DNA of 64,000 nt from Paractinoplanes atraurantiacus (GCF_900215205.1 NZ_OBDY01000030.1:62001-126000); one strand, 5' to 3'. Positions 7,635-16,606 are shown, counted from the first letter of the stretch. Translations and numbers: made by a program. The notes: a model not told the origin generated them from the letters alone.

Positions 7635-8897
7635 CTACGCGTTGGCGGCCCGGCGTGCGGTGTACTCGCCGCCGGAGCGGTGCGACGGGTACTGGATGAG
7701 GTTGTTGGGGGCGTCCTCCAGGCCGCTCGACCAGCTGCGGCGGCCCTCCAGGGGCTCCTCCTGGTACGTGTCGCGGACCCGGAACTGGCGGCCGTAGTCC
7801 ATCATCCCGTCGATGAGCCGGTCGACGTCGCGGGCCGGCCGCACCACCAGGCGCATGAACTGGCTGGTCATGCCCAGCTTGTTGCCGCACTCGCGGGTGT
7901 AGACGCCGTGGTTGGCCACCAGGTAGTCGCGCAGCGCCACGCCGGACCACTCGGTGGGCAGCTTGACCAGGATGAAGTTGCCCTGCGAGGGGAAGACCGT
8001 GATGCCCGGGATGCGGGCCAGCTCGCCGGCCATGGCCCGGCGGTCCCGGCTGAGCAGGCGCAGGCTGTCCTCGTACTCCTCCTCATGATCTTGAATCATG
8101 AAGACGACCTTCTCGGCCAGCGAGTTCAGGTTCCACTTGGGCAGCGCCTTGCCGATCTTGCCGGCGATCGACGGGTTGGCCATGAGGTAGCCGAAGCGGA
8201 TGCCGTGCAGGCCGAAGTTCTTGCCGAGGCTCTTGAGCACCACCGTGTTGGGGCGGATCACCGCGTCCGGGCCGACCGACGGGTACTGCTCCATGTCCGA
8301 GAAGTCGATGAACGACTCGTCGATGACCACCAGGTCGAGGTCGCCGAGCATGTCCATGAACCGGATGACGTCGCGGCGCGGCAGGTAGCAGCCGTCCGGG
8401 TTGTTCACGTTGCAGACCACCGCCACCTTGGAGCCGCGGTCGCGGATGAAGCGCACGTAGTCGTCGAGGTTGAGCCGGAATCCGTCGCGCTCCTGGAGCG
8501 GGAACATGTCGACCCGCTTGCCCGTCTCCAGCGGCTGGTCGGTCCAGCGGCCGAAGGTCGGGATGGGAATGGCCACGCTCTCCTTGATCAGCAGGTGGTC
8601 GATCCAGGTGATCAGCTCGGTCGAGCCGTTGGCCATGGCCACCGTCTGCGGATGGAGGCCGAGAACGCTGCACAGCTTCTTGGTGATGCTGGTGGAGTCG
8701 CTCGGGTAGTACTTCAGGATGTTCTTCAGGTCGCGGCTGAGCTCGTCGAACATCTCCGGGGTCGGGAAGTACGGGTTGCACGGGATGCAGAAGTCCACGA
8801 TCTCCACGCCCTCGCCCGCGGTGCGCGCGAGGTCGAAGTAGGACGCGCTGTGCGCGCCCTTGTGCAGGATCGAGGTGTCGATTCCGGTCCCCGCCAT
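7635..8897 (-). CDS. PLP-dependent class I/II aminotransferase (HisC/CobD-like)
   Basis: 420 aa. It has a fold-type I PLP enzyme pattern: SxxELI after the N-terminal arm (MANGSTELITWIDHL), CNVNNPDGCYLPR, the VVIDESFIDF aspartate, and the Schiff-base lysine in VLKSLGKNFGLHGIRFGY. C-terminal MRLVVRP provides the carboxylate-binding arginine. It most resembles histidinol-phosphate aminotransferase and threonine-phosphate decarboxylase-like enzymes, but the extra C-terminal 50 residues (from about 370) are not typical of HisC. It is divergently transcribed from egtA across a 221-bp gap. It is not a recognisable EgtE (class V); any part in ergothioneine synthesis is speculation. Confidence 0.8.
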   Translation of the reverse strand: MAGTGIDTSILHKGAHSASYFDLARTAGEGVEIVDFCIPCNPYFPTPEMFDELSRDLKNILKYYPSDSTSITKKLCSVLGLHPQTVAMANGSTELITWIDHLLIKESVAIPIPTFGRWTDQPLETGKRVDMFPLQERDGFRLNLDDYVRFIRDRGSKVAVVCNVNNPDGCYLPRRDVIRFMDMLGDLDLVVIDESFIDFSDMEQYPSVGPDAVIRPNTVVLKSLGKNFGLHGIRFGYLMANPSIAGKIGKALPKWNLNSLAEKVVFMIQDHEEEYEDSLRLLSRDRRAMAGELARIPGITVFPSQGNFILVKLPTEWSGVALRDYLVANHGVYTRECGNKLGMTSQFMRLVVRPARDVDRLIDGMMDYGRQFRVRDTYQEEPLEGRRSWSSGLEDAPNNLIQYPSHRSGGEYTARRAANA

Positions 8898-9118
8898 GAC
8901 GACTCCTAGCTCGTGAGAGGTGGCCGCCCCTCAGTACGGGAGAAGACATCGAAGGGTTCAGAAATTCTGTTTTCGCAGGTCAGCGTCTTAGGTAACCCTT
9001 AACCGGAGCCTGTGAGCCAGATCACTTCACGGCGATTGCCCTGGTCGGCGCGGGTTCATCCAAGGTCATGTGGGATCCGTCGCGGGAAAGTGTCGGACCC
9101 CGGCTTTAGCGTCAGCCC
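8898..9118. promoter_or_regulatory. Divergent intergenic region, aminotransferase / egtA
   Basis: 221 bp between two divergent starts, so it should hold both promoters. It is less GC-rich around 8950-9000. A small palindrome CAGAA-A-TTCTG lies at 8959-8969, about 60 bp upstream of the aminotransferase start. I see no clear -35/-10 pair or riboswitch-like fold. Confidence 0.45.
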
Positions 9119-10303
9119 ATGACCGAAAGCACGCGCACAGTCACGGCAACCGTGCTGCGCACCCAGGACGAGGTGGAGGCGCGCATCCGTGCCATCTGCT
9201 TCAAGACCGGCCCACCCACCCTCATCGGCGCCGAGCTGGAATGGACCCTGCACCACACGGCGGCGCCCTCCGCGCCGCTTCATCCCTCCGACATCCGAGA
9301 CGCCCTGGGCCGCTACACGCCGGAGACCCTGGGCTCACCGGTTCCACCCGGCCCGCTTCCCGCGGGCGGTGCGGTGACCGTCGAGCCCGGCGGCCAGGTC
9401 GAGATCTCCTCCGCCCCCGCGTCCTCTCTTCTCGCGCTGCACGCCGCGGTCAGCACCGACACGGCCTTCCTGACCGAGCTGCTCGCCGAGTCCGGCCTCT
9501 CCCTCGGGGAGCACGGCGCCGATCCCTACCGCGAGCCCCGGCGGCTCGTGCGCACCCCGCGCTACGACGCGATGGAGCAGGCCTTCGACATCCGCGGCCC
9601 CCACGGGCGGGTCATGATGTGCAGCACGGCCGGGCTCCAGGTCTGCCTCGACCCCGGTGCCGACTCGCTCCGCTGGGCGGCCGTCTCCGCGATCGGGCCG
9701 GCCATGGTGGCCGCGTTCGCCAATTCGCGCCGGCACGCCGGCCGCGACACCGGGCTCGCCTCGGCCCGCATGGCGGCCTGGTGGGCCATGGATCCCCGGC
9801 TCACTCATCCCGTGCCCGCCTTCGGCGACGATCCGGCCGGCGACTGGGCCCGTTATGCCCTCGAGGCGCCGCTGACCTGTGTGCGCCGCGACGGCGACTG
9901 CTGGGACGCGCCCCGCGGCCTGACCCTGCGCGACTGGGTCCGCGGCGCGCTGCCGTGGCAGCCGACCGACGACGACGTCGACTATCACCTCAGCCTGCTG
10001 TTCCCGCCCGTGCGGCCACGCGGCTACCTCGAGGTGCGCTACCTCGACGCGCAGCCCGGCGGCGACTGGATCGTGCCGGTCGCCGTCATTACCGCGCTCA
10101 TGGACGACCCGGGCGACACCCTCGACCTGGCGGCGCCCACCGCCGGCCGCTGGGTCGAGGCGGCCCGCCTCGGCGTCGCCGACCCCGCCCTGCGGCGCAC
10201 CGCCGCCACCCTGCTCGACCGGGCCTGCCGCCGCCTCGGCGGCTCGGGCCTCGACCCGCGTGTCGTCGAGTCCGCTTCGCGGCTCCAGGAGGCTTTGACA
10301 TGA
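9119..10303 (+). CDS. egtA: Glutamate-cysteine ligase EgtA
   Basis: 394 aa. First enzyme of the mycobacterial-type ergothioneine pathway: it makes gamma-glutamylcysteine, the sulfur donor used by EgtB. The GCS2-type features are GAELEWTLHH near residue 38, VTVEPGGQVEISS near residue 94 and YLEVRYLDAQPG near 305, with MCSTAGLQVCLD in the centre. The ATG at 9119 is the first start after the divergent promoter. The stop overlaps egtB by 4 bp (ATGA), making this the head of a tight egtABCD operon. Identification rests on both the motifs and the operon. Confidence 0.92.
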   Translation: MTESTRTVTATVLRTQDEVEARIRAICFKTGPPTLIGAELEWTLHHTAAPSAPLHPSDIRDALGRYTPETLGSPVPPGPLPAGGAVTVEPGGQVEISSAPASSLLALHAAVSTDTAFLTELLAESGLSLGEHGADPYREPRRLVRTPRYDAMEQAFDIRGPHGRVMMCSTAGLQVCLDPGADSLRWAAVSAIGPAMVAAFANSRRHAGRDTGLASARMAAWWAMDPRLTHPVPAFGDDPAGDWARYALEAPLTCVRRDGDCWDAPRGLTLRDWVRGALPWQPTDDDVDYHLSLLFPPVRPRGYLEVRYLDAQPGGDWIVPVAVITALMDDPGDTLDLAAPTAGRWVEAARLGVADPALRRTAATLLDRACRRLGGSGLDPRVVESASRLQEALT

Positions 10304-11622
10304 CCATCGAGACCGAACGGCTGCGCGACCGCGTGGCCGCCGACATGATCCGTGCCCGCGAGCGCACCACACTGCTGACCGGGGCCGTCGACGACGGCGA
10401 CCTGATCCGCCAGCATTCCCCGCTGATGTCGCCGCTGGTCTGGGACCTGGCCCACGTCGGCAGCCAGGAGGAGCTGTGGCTGGTGCGCGACGTCGGCGGC
10501 CGCGAGCCGGTGCGCCCCGACATCGACGAGCTGTACGACGCGTTCAAGCACACCCGCGCCGACCGTCCCGCCCTGCCGCTGCTGAGCCCGGCCGAGGCCC
10601 GGCGCTACGTGGCCCAGGTGCGCGACAAGGCGCTCGACGTGCTCGACGCGGCCCGCCTGGAGGGCCGCCGGCTCACCGTCGACGGCTTCGCCTTCGGCAT
10701 GATCGTGCAGCACGAGCAGCAGCACGACGAGACCATGCTCGCCACCCACCAGCTGCGCGTGGGCTCGCCGGTGCTGACCGCTCCCCCGCCGCCTGCCGTC
10801 TCCTCGCCGATCGCGGGTGAGGTGTTCGTGCCGGGCGGGCCGTTCGACATGGGCACCGACACCGAGGCGTGGGCGCTGGACAACGAGCGGCCGGCCCACC
10901 GGGTCGACGTCCCGGCCTACTACATCGACCGGGCGGCGGTGACGAACGGGCACTATGCGGCGTTCATCGCGGCCGGCGGCTACGACGACCCGCGCTGGTG
11001 GAGCCCGGCCGGGTGGGACCACCGCCAGGCGGCCGGGCTGACCGCTCCCCGGCACTGGCAGCGCGACGGCGACGGCTGGCTGGCCACGTCGTTCGGCCGG
11101 ACGGCGCCGATCGTGGCCGATGAGCCGGTCGTGCACGTCTGCTACTACGAGGCCGAGGCGTTCGCCGCGTGGGCCGGCAAGCGGCTGCCGACCGAGGCCG
11201 AGTGGGAAAAGGCGGCCCGTCACGACCCGGCCACCGGCCGCTCCCGGCGCTACCCGTGGGGCGACGACACACCGGAGAGCCATCACGCCAACCTCGGCCA
11301 GCAGCATCTGCGGCCGGCCGCGGCCGGCGCGTTCCCCGGCGGCGCGTCGCCGCTCGGCGTCCACCAGCTCATCGGCGACGTGTGGGAGTGGACGTCGACC
11401 GACTTCGCGGGCTACCCGGGCTTCGGCCCGTTCCCGTACAGGGAGTATTCGGAGGTCTTCTTCGGCCCCGACTACAAGGTGCTGCGAGGCGGCTCGTTCG
11501 GCACCGACCGCGCGGCCATCCGGGGCACGTTCCGCAACTGGGACTACCCCATCCGCCGCCAGATCTTCAGCGGCTTCCGCCTGGCGCGGGACGCCTCCTC
11601 CGAATCCGCAGGGGACGCCTGA
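10300..11622 (+). CDS. egtB: Hercynine oxygenase (sulfoxide synthase) EgtB
   Basis: 440 aa. Non-haem iron enzyme that joins hercynine and gamma-glutamylcysteine with O2 to give the sulfoxide. The N-terminal DinB-like half supplies the iron-binding histidines (DLAHVGSQEELWLVRD and QHEQQHDETM). The C-terminal formylglycine-generating-enzyme-like half begins near VFVPGGPFDMGTD and contains LPTEAEWEKAAR, GDVWEWTSTDF and VLRGGSFGTD. Length and domain order are standard. The start ATG overlaps the egtA stop and the end overlaps egtC by one base (TGATG). Confidence 0.94.
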   Translation: MTIETERLRDRVAADMIRARERTTLLTGAVDDGDLIRQHSPLMSPLVWDLAHVGSQEELWLVRDVGGREPVRPDIDELYDAFKHTRADRPALPLLSPAEARRYVAQVRDKALDVLDAARLEGRRLTVDGFAFGMIVQHEQQHDETMLATHQLRVGSPVLTAPPPPAVSSPIAGEVFVPGGPFDMGTDTEAWALDNERPAHRVDVPAYYIDRAAVTNGHYAAFIAAGGYDDPRWWSPAGWDHRQAAGLTAPRHWQRDGDGWLATSFGRTAPIVADEPVVHVCYYEAEAFAAWAGKRLPTEAEWEKAARHDPATGRSRRYPWGDDTPESHHANLGQQHLRPAAAGAFPGGASPLGVHQLIGDVWEWTSTDFAGYPGFGPFPYREYSEVFFGPDYKVLRGGSFGTDRAAIRGTFRNWDYPIRRQIFSGFRLARDASSESAGDA

Positions 11623-12539
11623 TGTGCCGACATCTGGCCTACACCGGGCCGGCGATCCCGCCGGCCCGGCTCCTCTTCGACCCGCCACACTCGCTGTCCC
11701 GCCAGTCGTGGGCCCCGCGCGACATGAGAGGCGGCGGCACGATAAACGCCGACGGCTTCGGCCTCGGCTGGTTCCCCAGCGCGGGTGCCGGCGGGGACGC
11801 GGGTGCCGGCGCGGGCTCGGGTGCCGGCGCCGGCTCGGGTGCGGGTGTGGGCTCGGGTGCCGGCGCCGGCTCGGGTGCGGGTGTGGGCTCGGGTGCCGGC
11901 GCGGGCTCGGGTGCGGGTGTGGGCTCGGGTGCCGGCGCGGGCTCGGGTGCGGGTGCGGTGCCGATTCGGTATCGGCGGGCCACGCCGATCTGGAGCGACA
12001 CCACACTTCCCGCGCTGGCGGCTTCGCTGGCGGTGAGCGGGATGCTGGCGGCCGTGCGCAGCGCGACCGAGGGCATGCCGGTGGTGGAGACCGCGGCGGC
12101 GCCCTTCGGCGGCGTGGACGGACCGTGGCTTTTCAGCCACAACGGCAAGGTGACCGGGTGGCCCGACTCGGTGGCCAAGCTCGCCGCCACCCTGCCGACC
12201 GTCGACCTGCTCACCCTGGAAGCGCCGACCGACTCGGCGCTGCTCTGGGCGCTGGTGCGTGAGCGGCTGCGCTCCTCGTCCCCGGCCGAGGCCGTCTCGT
12301 CCGTCGTGGCCGACGTCGAGGCGGTCGCGCCCGGGTCCCGGCTCAACCTTCTGCTCACCGACGGCACGACGATCGTGGCCACCACGGTCGGTCATTCCCT
12401 TTCCGTCCGGCTCGGCGCCGGCGTGACGGTCAGCTCCGAACCGCTCGACGACTCGCCGGAATGGCAGCCCGTCCCCGACCGTTCCCTGCTCGTCGCCACC
12501 GCGAACGACCTCGCCCGCACGCCCCTGGGAGCGCCATGA
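11622..12539 (+). CDS. egtC: Gamma-glutamyl hercynylcysteine S-oxide amidohydrolase EgtC with repeat insertion
   Basis: 305 aa. Class II glutamine-amidotransferase-fold hydrolase that removes the glutamate from the EgtB product. MCRHLAY places the N-terminal nucleophile Cys directly after Met1, and NADGFGLGW and FSHNGKVTG are family motifs. Residues from about 54 to 114 are a low-complexity Gly/Ala/Ser/Val stretch encoded by an 18/36-bp DNA tandem repeat. It sits between the GLGWF and RYRRATPIW segments, which are normally close together, so the protein is longer than usual. The repeat is an exact multiple of three and keeps the frame, and the catalytic residues are intact, so the gene is probably functional. 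Confidence 0.92.
   Translation: MCRHLAYTGPAIPPARLLFDPPHSLSRQSWAPRDMRGGGTINADGFGLGWFPSAGAGGDAGAGAGSGAGAGSGAGVGSGAGAGSGAGVGSGAGAGSGAGVGSGAGAGSGAGAVPIRYRRATPIWSDTTLPALAASLAVSGMLAAVRSATEGMPVVETAAAPFGGVDGPWLFSHNGKVTGWPDSVAKLAATLPTVDLLTLEAPTDSALLWALVRERLRSSSPAEAVSSVVADVEAVAPGSRLNLLLTDGTTIVATTVGHSLSVRLGAGVTVSSEPLDDSPEWQPVPDRSLLVATANDLARTPLGAP
11803..11964 (+). repeat. In-frame GC minisatellite inside egtC
   Basis: Tandem array with an 18-bp period grouped into 36-bp double units; the segment gtgccggcgc recurs at 11821, 11857, 11893 and 11929. The two half-units differ mainly by coding Gly-Ala-Gly-Ala versus Gly-Ala-Gly-Val. The product is (GSGAGAGSGAGV)n. The near identity of the units indicates recent expansion by slippage or recombination. 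Confidence 0.95.
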
Positions 12540-13483
12540 CCACCACCGACGTCTACCTCGACGACGCCTACATCGAGCGCTCGCTGCGCGCCGACGTGGT
12601 CGCCGGTCTCACCGCCGACCCCAAGTGGCTGCCGCCGAAGTGGTTCTACGACGCCCGCGGCAGCGAGCTCTTCGAGCTGATCACCGAGCTGCCCGAGTAC
12701 TACCCGTACCGGGCCGAACGGTCGATCCTGTCCGCCCGTGCCGGCTCGTTGCCGCCCGTGCGCACCTTGATCGAGCTCGGCTCCGGATATTCGACCAAGA
12801 CCCGGCTGCTGCTCGACGCGCTCGGCACGCTCGAGACGTACGTGGCCATGGACATCTCGGCGTCGGCGCTGGCCGCCGCCGCCACGCAGATCGAGGCCGG
12901 CCATCCGGCGCTGCGGGTGCACAACGTCGTCGGCGACTTCGGCCGCCACCTCGGCCATCTGCCGGACGGGCCCGACCGCATGGTCGTCTTCCTCGGCGGC
13001 ACGATCGGCAACCTCGAGCCGGCCGAGCGGGCCAAGTTCCTGGCCGCCATCCGCGAGGTCCTGCACCCGGGCGAGCATCTGCTGCTCGGCACCGACCTGG
13101 TGAAGAGCCCGCGCGTGCTGGTGCCGGCCTACGACGACGCGCGGGGTGTCACGGCCGACTTCAACCGCAACGTCCTCCGCGTGATCAACGGCTCGCTCGG
13201 GGCCGACTTCGACGTCGACGGCTTCTCCCATCAGGCGCTGTGGGACGACCGCAACGAGTGGATCGAGATGCGCCTGCGGGCCCGCTGGCCCATGCGGGTC
13301 ACCATCCCCGCCGTCGACCTCGTGTTCGAGCTCGGCACCGGCGAGGAGATCCGCACCGAGATCTCGGCGAAGTTCCGCCGCGAGGGCGCCGAGAAGGAGC
13401 TGGCCGAGGCCGGCTTCAGCCTCGACCAGTGGTGGACCGACCCCGAGGGCCGCTTCGGCTTGTCACTGGCCTCAGCGGTCTGA
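12536..13483 (+). CDS. egtD: L-histidine N-alpha-trimethyltransferase EgtD
   Basis: 315 aa. SAM-dependent enzyme that trimethylates histidine to hercynine. Family features: KWLPPKWFYDARGSELFE at about residue 32, ITELPEYYPYRAE, the SAM-binding IELGSGYSTKTRLLL, VVFLGGTIGNL and a C-terminal EISAKFRREGAE. The start overlaps egtC by 4 bp. It ends the operon; its last 12 bp overlap the convergent reductase gene at 13472. No egtE follows, so the final C-S lyase must be encoded elsewhere or replaced. Confidence 0.94.
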   Translation: MTTTDVYLDDAYIERSLRADVVAGLTADPKWLPPKWFYDARGSELFELITELPEYYPYRAERSILSARAGSLPPVRTLIELGSGYSTKTRLLLDALGTLETYVAMDISASALAAAATQIEAGHPALRVHNVVGDFGRHLGHLPDGPDRMVVFLGGTIGNLEPAERAKFLAAIREVLHPGEHLLLGTDLVKSPRVLVPAYDDARGVTADFNRNVLRVINGSLGADFDVDGFSHQALWDDRNEWIEMRLRARWPMRVTIPAVDLVFELGTGEEIRTEISAKFRREGAEKELAEAGFSLDQWWTDPEGRFGLSLASAV

Positions 13484-14089
13484 GGCGAGGTGGGCCTTCG
13501 CGTCGTCGTATCCGGCTTCGGCGGGCGCGTCCCCCACCCCGTACACCAAATGAAGAACGCCCGTCTCGAAAGCCTTCGAGGATCGGAGGGTGAGCGGCAG
13601 ACGCCGCTCGCCCTCCGGGAAGAGACGTTTCCCTTGCCGTACGGCGAGGGGATGCACCAGCAGATGCAGTTCGTCCAGCAGGCCCGCCTCGATCAGCTGC
13701 ACCACGATCGACGGCGAGCCGCTGATGCCGATCGGGCCGCCGGGCTCGTTCTTCAGCGCGGTCACCCCTTCGACGAGGCCGCCGCGCAGCTGCTCCGAGT
13801 TACGCCAGCTGAAGCTGAGCTCCCGGTGGGAAACGACGACCTTGCGGCAGTCGCCGAAGTGCTTGGCGAAGGCCGCGTCGTCCCCACCGGCCAGCTCACG
13901 GTCGGGCCACGCGCCGGCGAAGCTGTCGTAGGTCTTCCGCCCGATCAGCAGCGTGTCCGTCGTGCCCTCACCGACGACGGCTTCGACGGCCACGCCCATC
14001 TCGTCGTTGAAGTACGGGAAATGCCACTGGTCGGGCGCCTCGACGACGCCGTCGAGGGAGATGAACAGGGTCGCTTTGATCGTTCGCAT
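13472..14089 (-). CDS. Dihydrofolate-reductase-family protein (RibD C-terminal-like)
   Basis: 205 aa with the fold signature ATLFISLDGVVEAPDQWHF at the N-terminus, LLIGRKTYDSFAGAWP, and ISGSPSIVVQLIEAGLLDEL followed by a conserved hydrophobic strand, LHLLVHPLAVRQGKRLF. These stand-alone RibD_C proteins bind NADPH and are widespread in actinobacteria; their substrates are mostly unknown. It is convergent with egtD and is not part of a riboflavin cluster here. Confidence 0.8.
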   Translation of the reverse strand: MRTIKATLFISLDGVVEAPDQWHFPYFNDEMGVAVEAVVGEGTTDTLLIGRKTYDSFAGAWPDRELAGGDDAAFAKHFGDCRKVVVSHRELSFSWRNSEQLRGGLVEGVTALKNEPGGPIGISGSPSIVVQLIEAGLLDELHLLVHPLAVRQGKRLFPEGERRLPLTLRSSKAFETGVLHLVYGVGDAPAEAGYDDAKAHLASDR

Positions 14090-14118
14090 GCCCTACAGAC
14101 CGGGCGGCTCGACGGAAC

Positions 14119-15351
14119 TCATCGGTTGAAGCGGAAGACCGCCACCGACTCGGTCTGGGCCCGGCCCCCGACGAGCAGTTTGCCGCCGGGCTGGACCATC
14201 AGCGTGGTGCCGAGCTCGAAGCCGCCGCCGAAGTCGGTGGTGTCCGACCACAGCAGCCGGCCGTCCGCGGCGAACTCGGCGAGAAGGACGTCTTCGTTCA
14301 GCTCCCCGGTGACCATGATGCGGCCGCCGGCGCCGACGACCGGCGAGTTGAGCGCGCCGAAGGCGGTGGTCACGAGGCCGTCGCGGTCGAAGCTGCGGTC
14401 GGGGCGGCCGTTCGGCAGGAAACGCAGCAGGGCCGTACGCCGGGTGTCGTCCTTCTGCGTCCACCCGGTCACCAGGATGCGCCCGTCGGCGGTGACGGTC
14501 GGCTTGCCACCACCGTCGATACCCTGCGGCCCGGTGATGTCGCGGGTCACCCGGCCGCCGTTGCCGAAGGAGGTGTCGAGGGTGCCGTTCGGCGTGAACC
14601 GGGCCACCATGATGTCGCTGGTCATCTCGGGCAGGGTGCTCCACCACATGGTCGAGCCGCTCACCACGATGCGGCCGTCCGGGGTGACGGCCAGGCCGTT
14701 CACCTGGTCGACGTCGCGCTCGCCGACGTCGGCCCGCACCACCCCGCCGACGCCGAACGTGGCGTCGGGCGTGCCGTCCGGCAGCAGCCGGGTGAGCACG
14801 GGCGGGGCGCTGCCGTCCTCGGTGGCCGCGTCGACCGCGACGAGCAGCTTGCCGCCGGCCAGCGGCGCCAGCCCGGTCACCCGGGCGCTGACCACGCCGT
14901 CCCCCAGGTCGGGGCGGATCGTGCTCAGCACGGTGCCGTCGGCGGCGTACGTCACCAGCAGGGGAAGCTCACGGGCCTCGGGACTGGTGGAGCCACCCAC
15001 GACGATACGTCCGTCCGCCAGCAGGGTGAGCGTCGTCGGATAGTCCCAGTAGCCGCTGGACTCGACGTCGGTGCTGACTCGCCCCCAGAGACCGAAGGAC
15101 TGGTCGGGAAAGCCGTCGGGCGTGAGGCGCATCAGGTTGAAGTCGAAGTTACCGGGCGACATCGCGATGATCTTCCCGTCGGGCTGCACCGCCAGGGCGG
15201 CGATCCCGTCCCCCCACCCGAAGTCGTCGAGGGCCACACCGGTCACGGCGAACGAGGTGTCGAGACTCGGCGTGCGGCTCGCGGCATGTGCCCCGGCCGG
15301 CGCGATCAGCGCCCCGGCCACGACGGCGGCCAGCAGAATTCGTGTACGCAT
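14119..15351 (-). CDS. Secreted delta-60-repeat beta-propeller protein
   Basis: 410 aa from the ATG at 15351. The preceding bases GAGGAAGGTGG form a good ribosome-binding site and also explain the spurious upstream ATG. A Sec signal peptide (ILLAAVVAGALIAPAGAHA) precedes repeated units of about 50-60 residues of the form AVQPDGKIIAM...LMRLTPDGFPDQSFG. Strand signatures with DGRIVVSGS-like turns recur about seven times. This is the delta-60/WD-like repeat family of extracellular propellers, which lack catalytic residues. A ligand-binding role is probable but unknown. Confidence 0.8.
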   Translation of the reverse strand: MRTRILLAAVVAGALIAPAGAHAASRTPSLDTSFAVTGVALDDFGWGDGIAALAVQPDGKIIAMSPGNFDFNLMRLTPDGFPDQSFGLWGRVSTDVESSGYWDYPTTLTLLADGRIVVGGSTSPEARELPLLVTYAADGTVLSTIRPDLGDGVVSARVTGLAPLAGGKLLVAVDAATEDGSAPPVLTRLLPDGTPDATFGVGGVVRADVGERDVDQVNGLAVTPDGRIVVSGSTMWWSTLPEMTSDIMVARFTPNGTLDTSFGNGGRVTRDITGPQGIDGGGKPTVTADGRILVTGWTQKDDTRRTALLRFLPNGRPDRSFDRDGLVTTAFGALNSPVVGAGGRIMVTGELNEDVLLAEFAADGRLLWSDTTDFGGGFELGTTLMVQPGGKLLVGGRAQTESVAVFRFNR

Positions 15352-15445
15352 GGCGACCACCTTCCTCATTCACGGTCCACGCTGGACGGTGTCGGGCCAG
15401 TCTCGGGGCGCCGGTGTGAGGTCCGTGCCAACAGTTCACGATGCG

Positions 15446-15775
15446 TCAATCGGTGCAAGACGTCAGCCGTGCCGCCAGGTCAGCGCCGGAGGCGCACTCC
15501 TCGGCCCCGGCCACCAGGTCGGCCGGGGCCCAGCCGGCCAGCGGGGCCGGTGTGCCGTTGCCCCAGAAGTCCCAGCCGTCGAAGAAGAGGTGTTCGCGCA
15601 GGTAGGGACCTGTTGGATCAGCCCGGGCCACGCCGCCGTCGCGGCTCCAGCAGCCGGACCAGCCGGCGGTGACGGCGGCGCCGGCCGGCCGCACGCAGAC
15701 CCACAACCGGTGACCGGTCAGGACGACCGCGACGAACGGGTGCTCGCCGTCGAAGGCCAACTTCAGTGGGACCAT
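15446..15775 (-). CDS. Hypothetical protein
   Basis: 109 aa, no family recognised. It is rich in Trp (six) and Gly, with alternating hydrophobic stretches (AVVLTGHRLWVCVRPAGAAV) and HLFFDGWDFWGNGTP, which suggest a small beta-rich domain. No signal peptide or transmembrane segment is visible. The ATG start sits 63 bp from the divergent kinase gene, so promoters for both probably lie at 15776-15838. Composition matches its neighbours, so it is likely a real gene. Confidence 0.55.
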   Translation of the reverse strand: MVPLKLAFDGEHPFVAVVLTGHRLWVCVRPAGAAVTAGWSGCWSRDGGVARADPTGPYLREHLFFDGWDFWGNGTPAPLAGWAPADLVAGAEECASGADLAARLTSCTD

Positions 15776-15838
15776 CCCGGCAGGCTACGTCGCGAAACTC
15801 GATGTCGGTGATGATGCGGGTTGCGGTATGAAGCAGCA

Positions 15839-16606
15839 ATGGACGAAGAAGTTCTGCCGGGTGGCAACACTGTCGGGGCGGCGCGGATCGGCGAGGTCGT
15901 CCACAAGCGGGCGTCGCCGTGGACGGAGACCGTGCACGCGCTGCTGCGCCATCTGGAGAGCGCCGGCTTCGACGGGGCGCCGCGGGCGGTCGGCTTCGAC
16001 GCCGAGGGGCGCGAGATGGTGAGCTATCTGCCCGGTGAGGTGATCGGCGGGCGGGTGCCGTGGCCGGCGTGGGCGTTCACCGAGGCGACCCTGAGCCAGG
16101 TGGGGCGCTGGCTGCGCCGCCTGCATGATGTGACGGCCCGCTTCGAGCCGCCCGACGGCGCGCGCTGGTTCGCGGGTGGCGAGATGCGGCCGGGCATGGT
16201 CGTCGGGCATCAGGACGCGGCGCCGTACAACGCTGTGATGGACGGCGACCGGCTGGCGGGCTTCTTCGACTGGGACACGGCGGGGCCGTCGACGCGCGAG
16301 TTCGATCTGGCCTTCTCCGCGCTGTCGTGGGTGCCGCTCTACCCGCGGGCCGCGGCCGCTCATCTCGGCTTCCCGGACGGCGACCGTTCGCGCCGCCTGC
16401 GGCTGCTGCTCGACGCGTACGGCTATGAGGGCGACCGCCTCGCCTTCGGCGCCGTCGTCGTCGAGCGGGCCCGCCGGCAGGCCTCGGTCATGCGCCGGAT
16501 GGCCGACGCCGGCGATCCCGCGGCGATCGCGCTCCTGCCGGTCGCGGCCAACCTCGAACAGTCGGCCGCGGAGGCCGAGGCCCTGCCGGACGAGTTCTGG
16601 ACCTAG
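15839..16606 (+). CDS. Aminoglycoside-phosphotransferase-like kinase
   Basis: 255 aa from the ATG at 15839; a TTG at 15821 is also in frame. APH-fold kinase with the catalytic loop VVGHQDAAPYNAVM and the metal-binding FFDWDTAGPSTREFDLAF. Family members phosphorylate antibiotics, sugars or homoserine/choline-like metabolites. It lacks the long N-lobe nucleotide loop of classical APH(3') enzymes and is not next to a resistance gene, so a metabolic role is as likely as drug resistance. The 3' end overlaps the DinB gene by 4 bp (convergent). Confidence 0.75.
   Translation: MDEEVLPGGNTVGAARIGEVVHKRASPWTETVHALLRHLESAGFDGAPRAVGFDAEGREMVSYLPGEVIGGRVPWPAWAFTEATLSQVGRWLRRLHDVTARFEPPDGARWFAGGEMRPGMVVGHQDAAPYNAVMDGDRLAGFFDWDTAGPSTREFDLAFSALSWVPLYPRAAAAHLGFPDGDRSRRLRLLLDAYGYEGDRLAFGAVVVERARRQASVMRRMADAGDPAAIALLPVAANLEQSAAEAEALPDEFWT

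Noticed and set aside
15366..15400. GTCCA-CGC-TGGAC inverted repeat upstream of the delta-60 repeat protein
   Set aside because: Short arms, GC-rich and near the start region; not distinguishable from chance.
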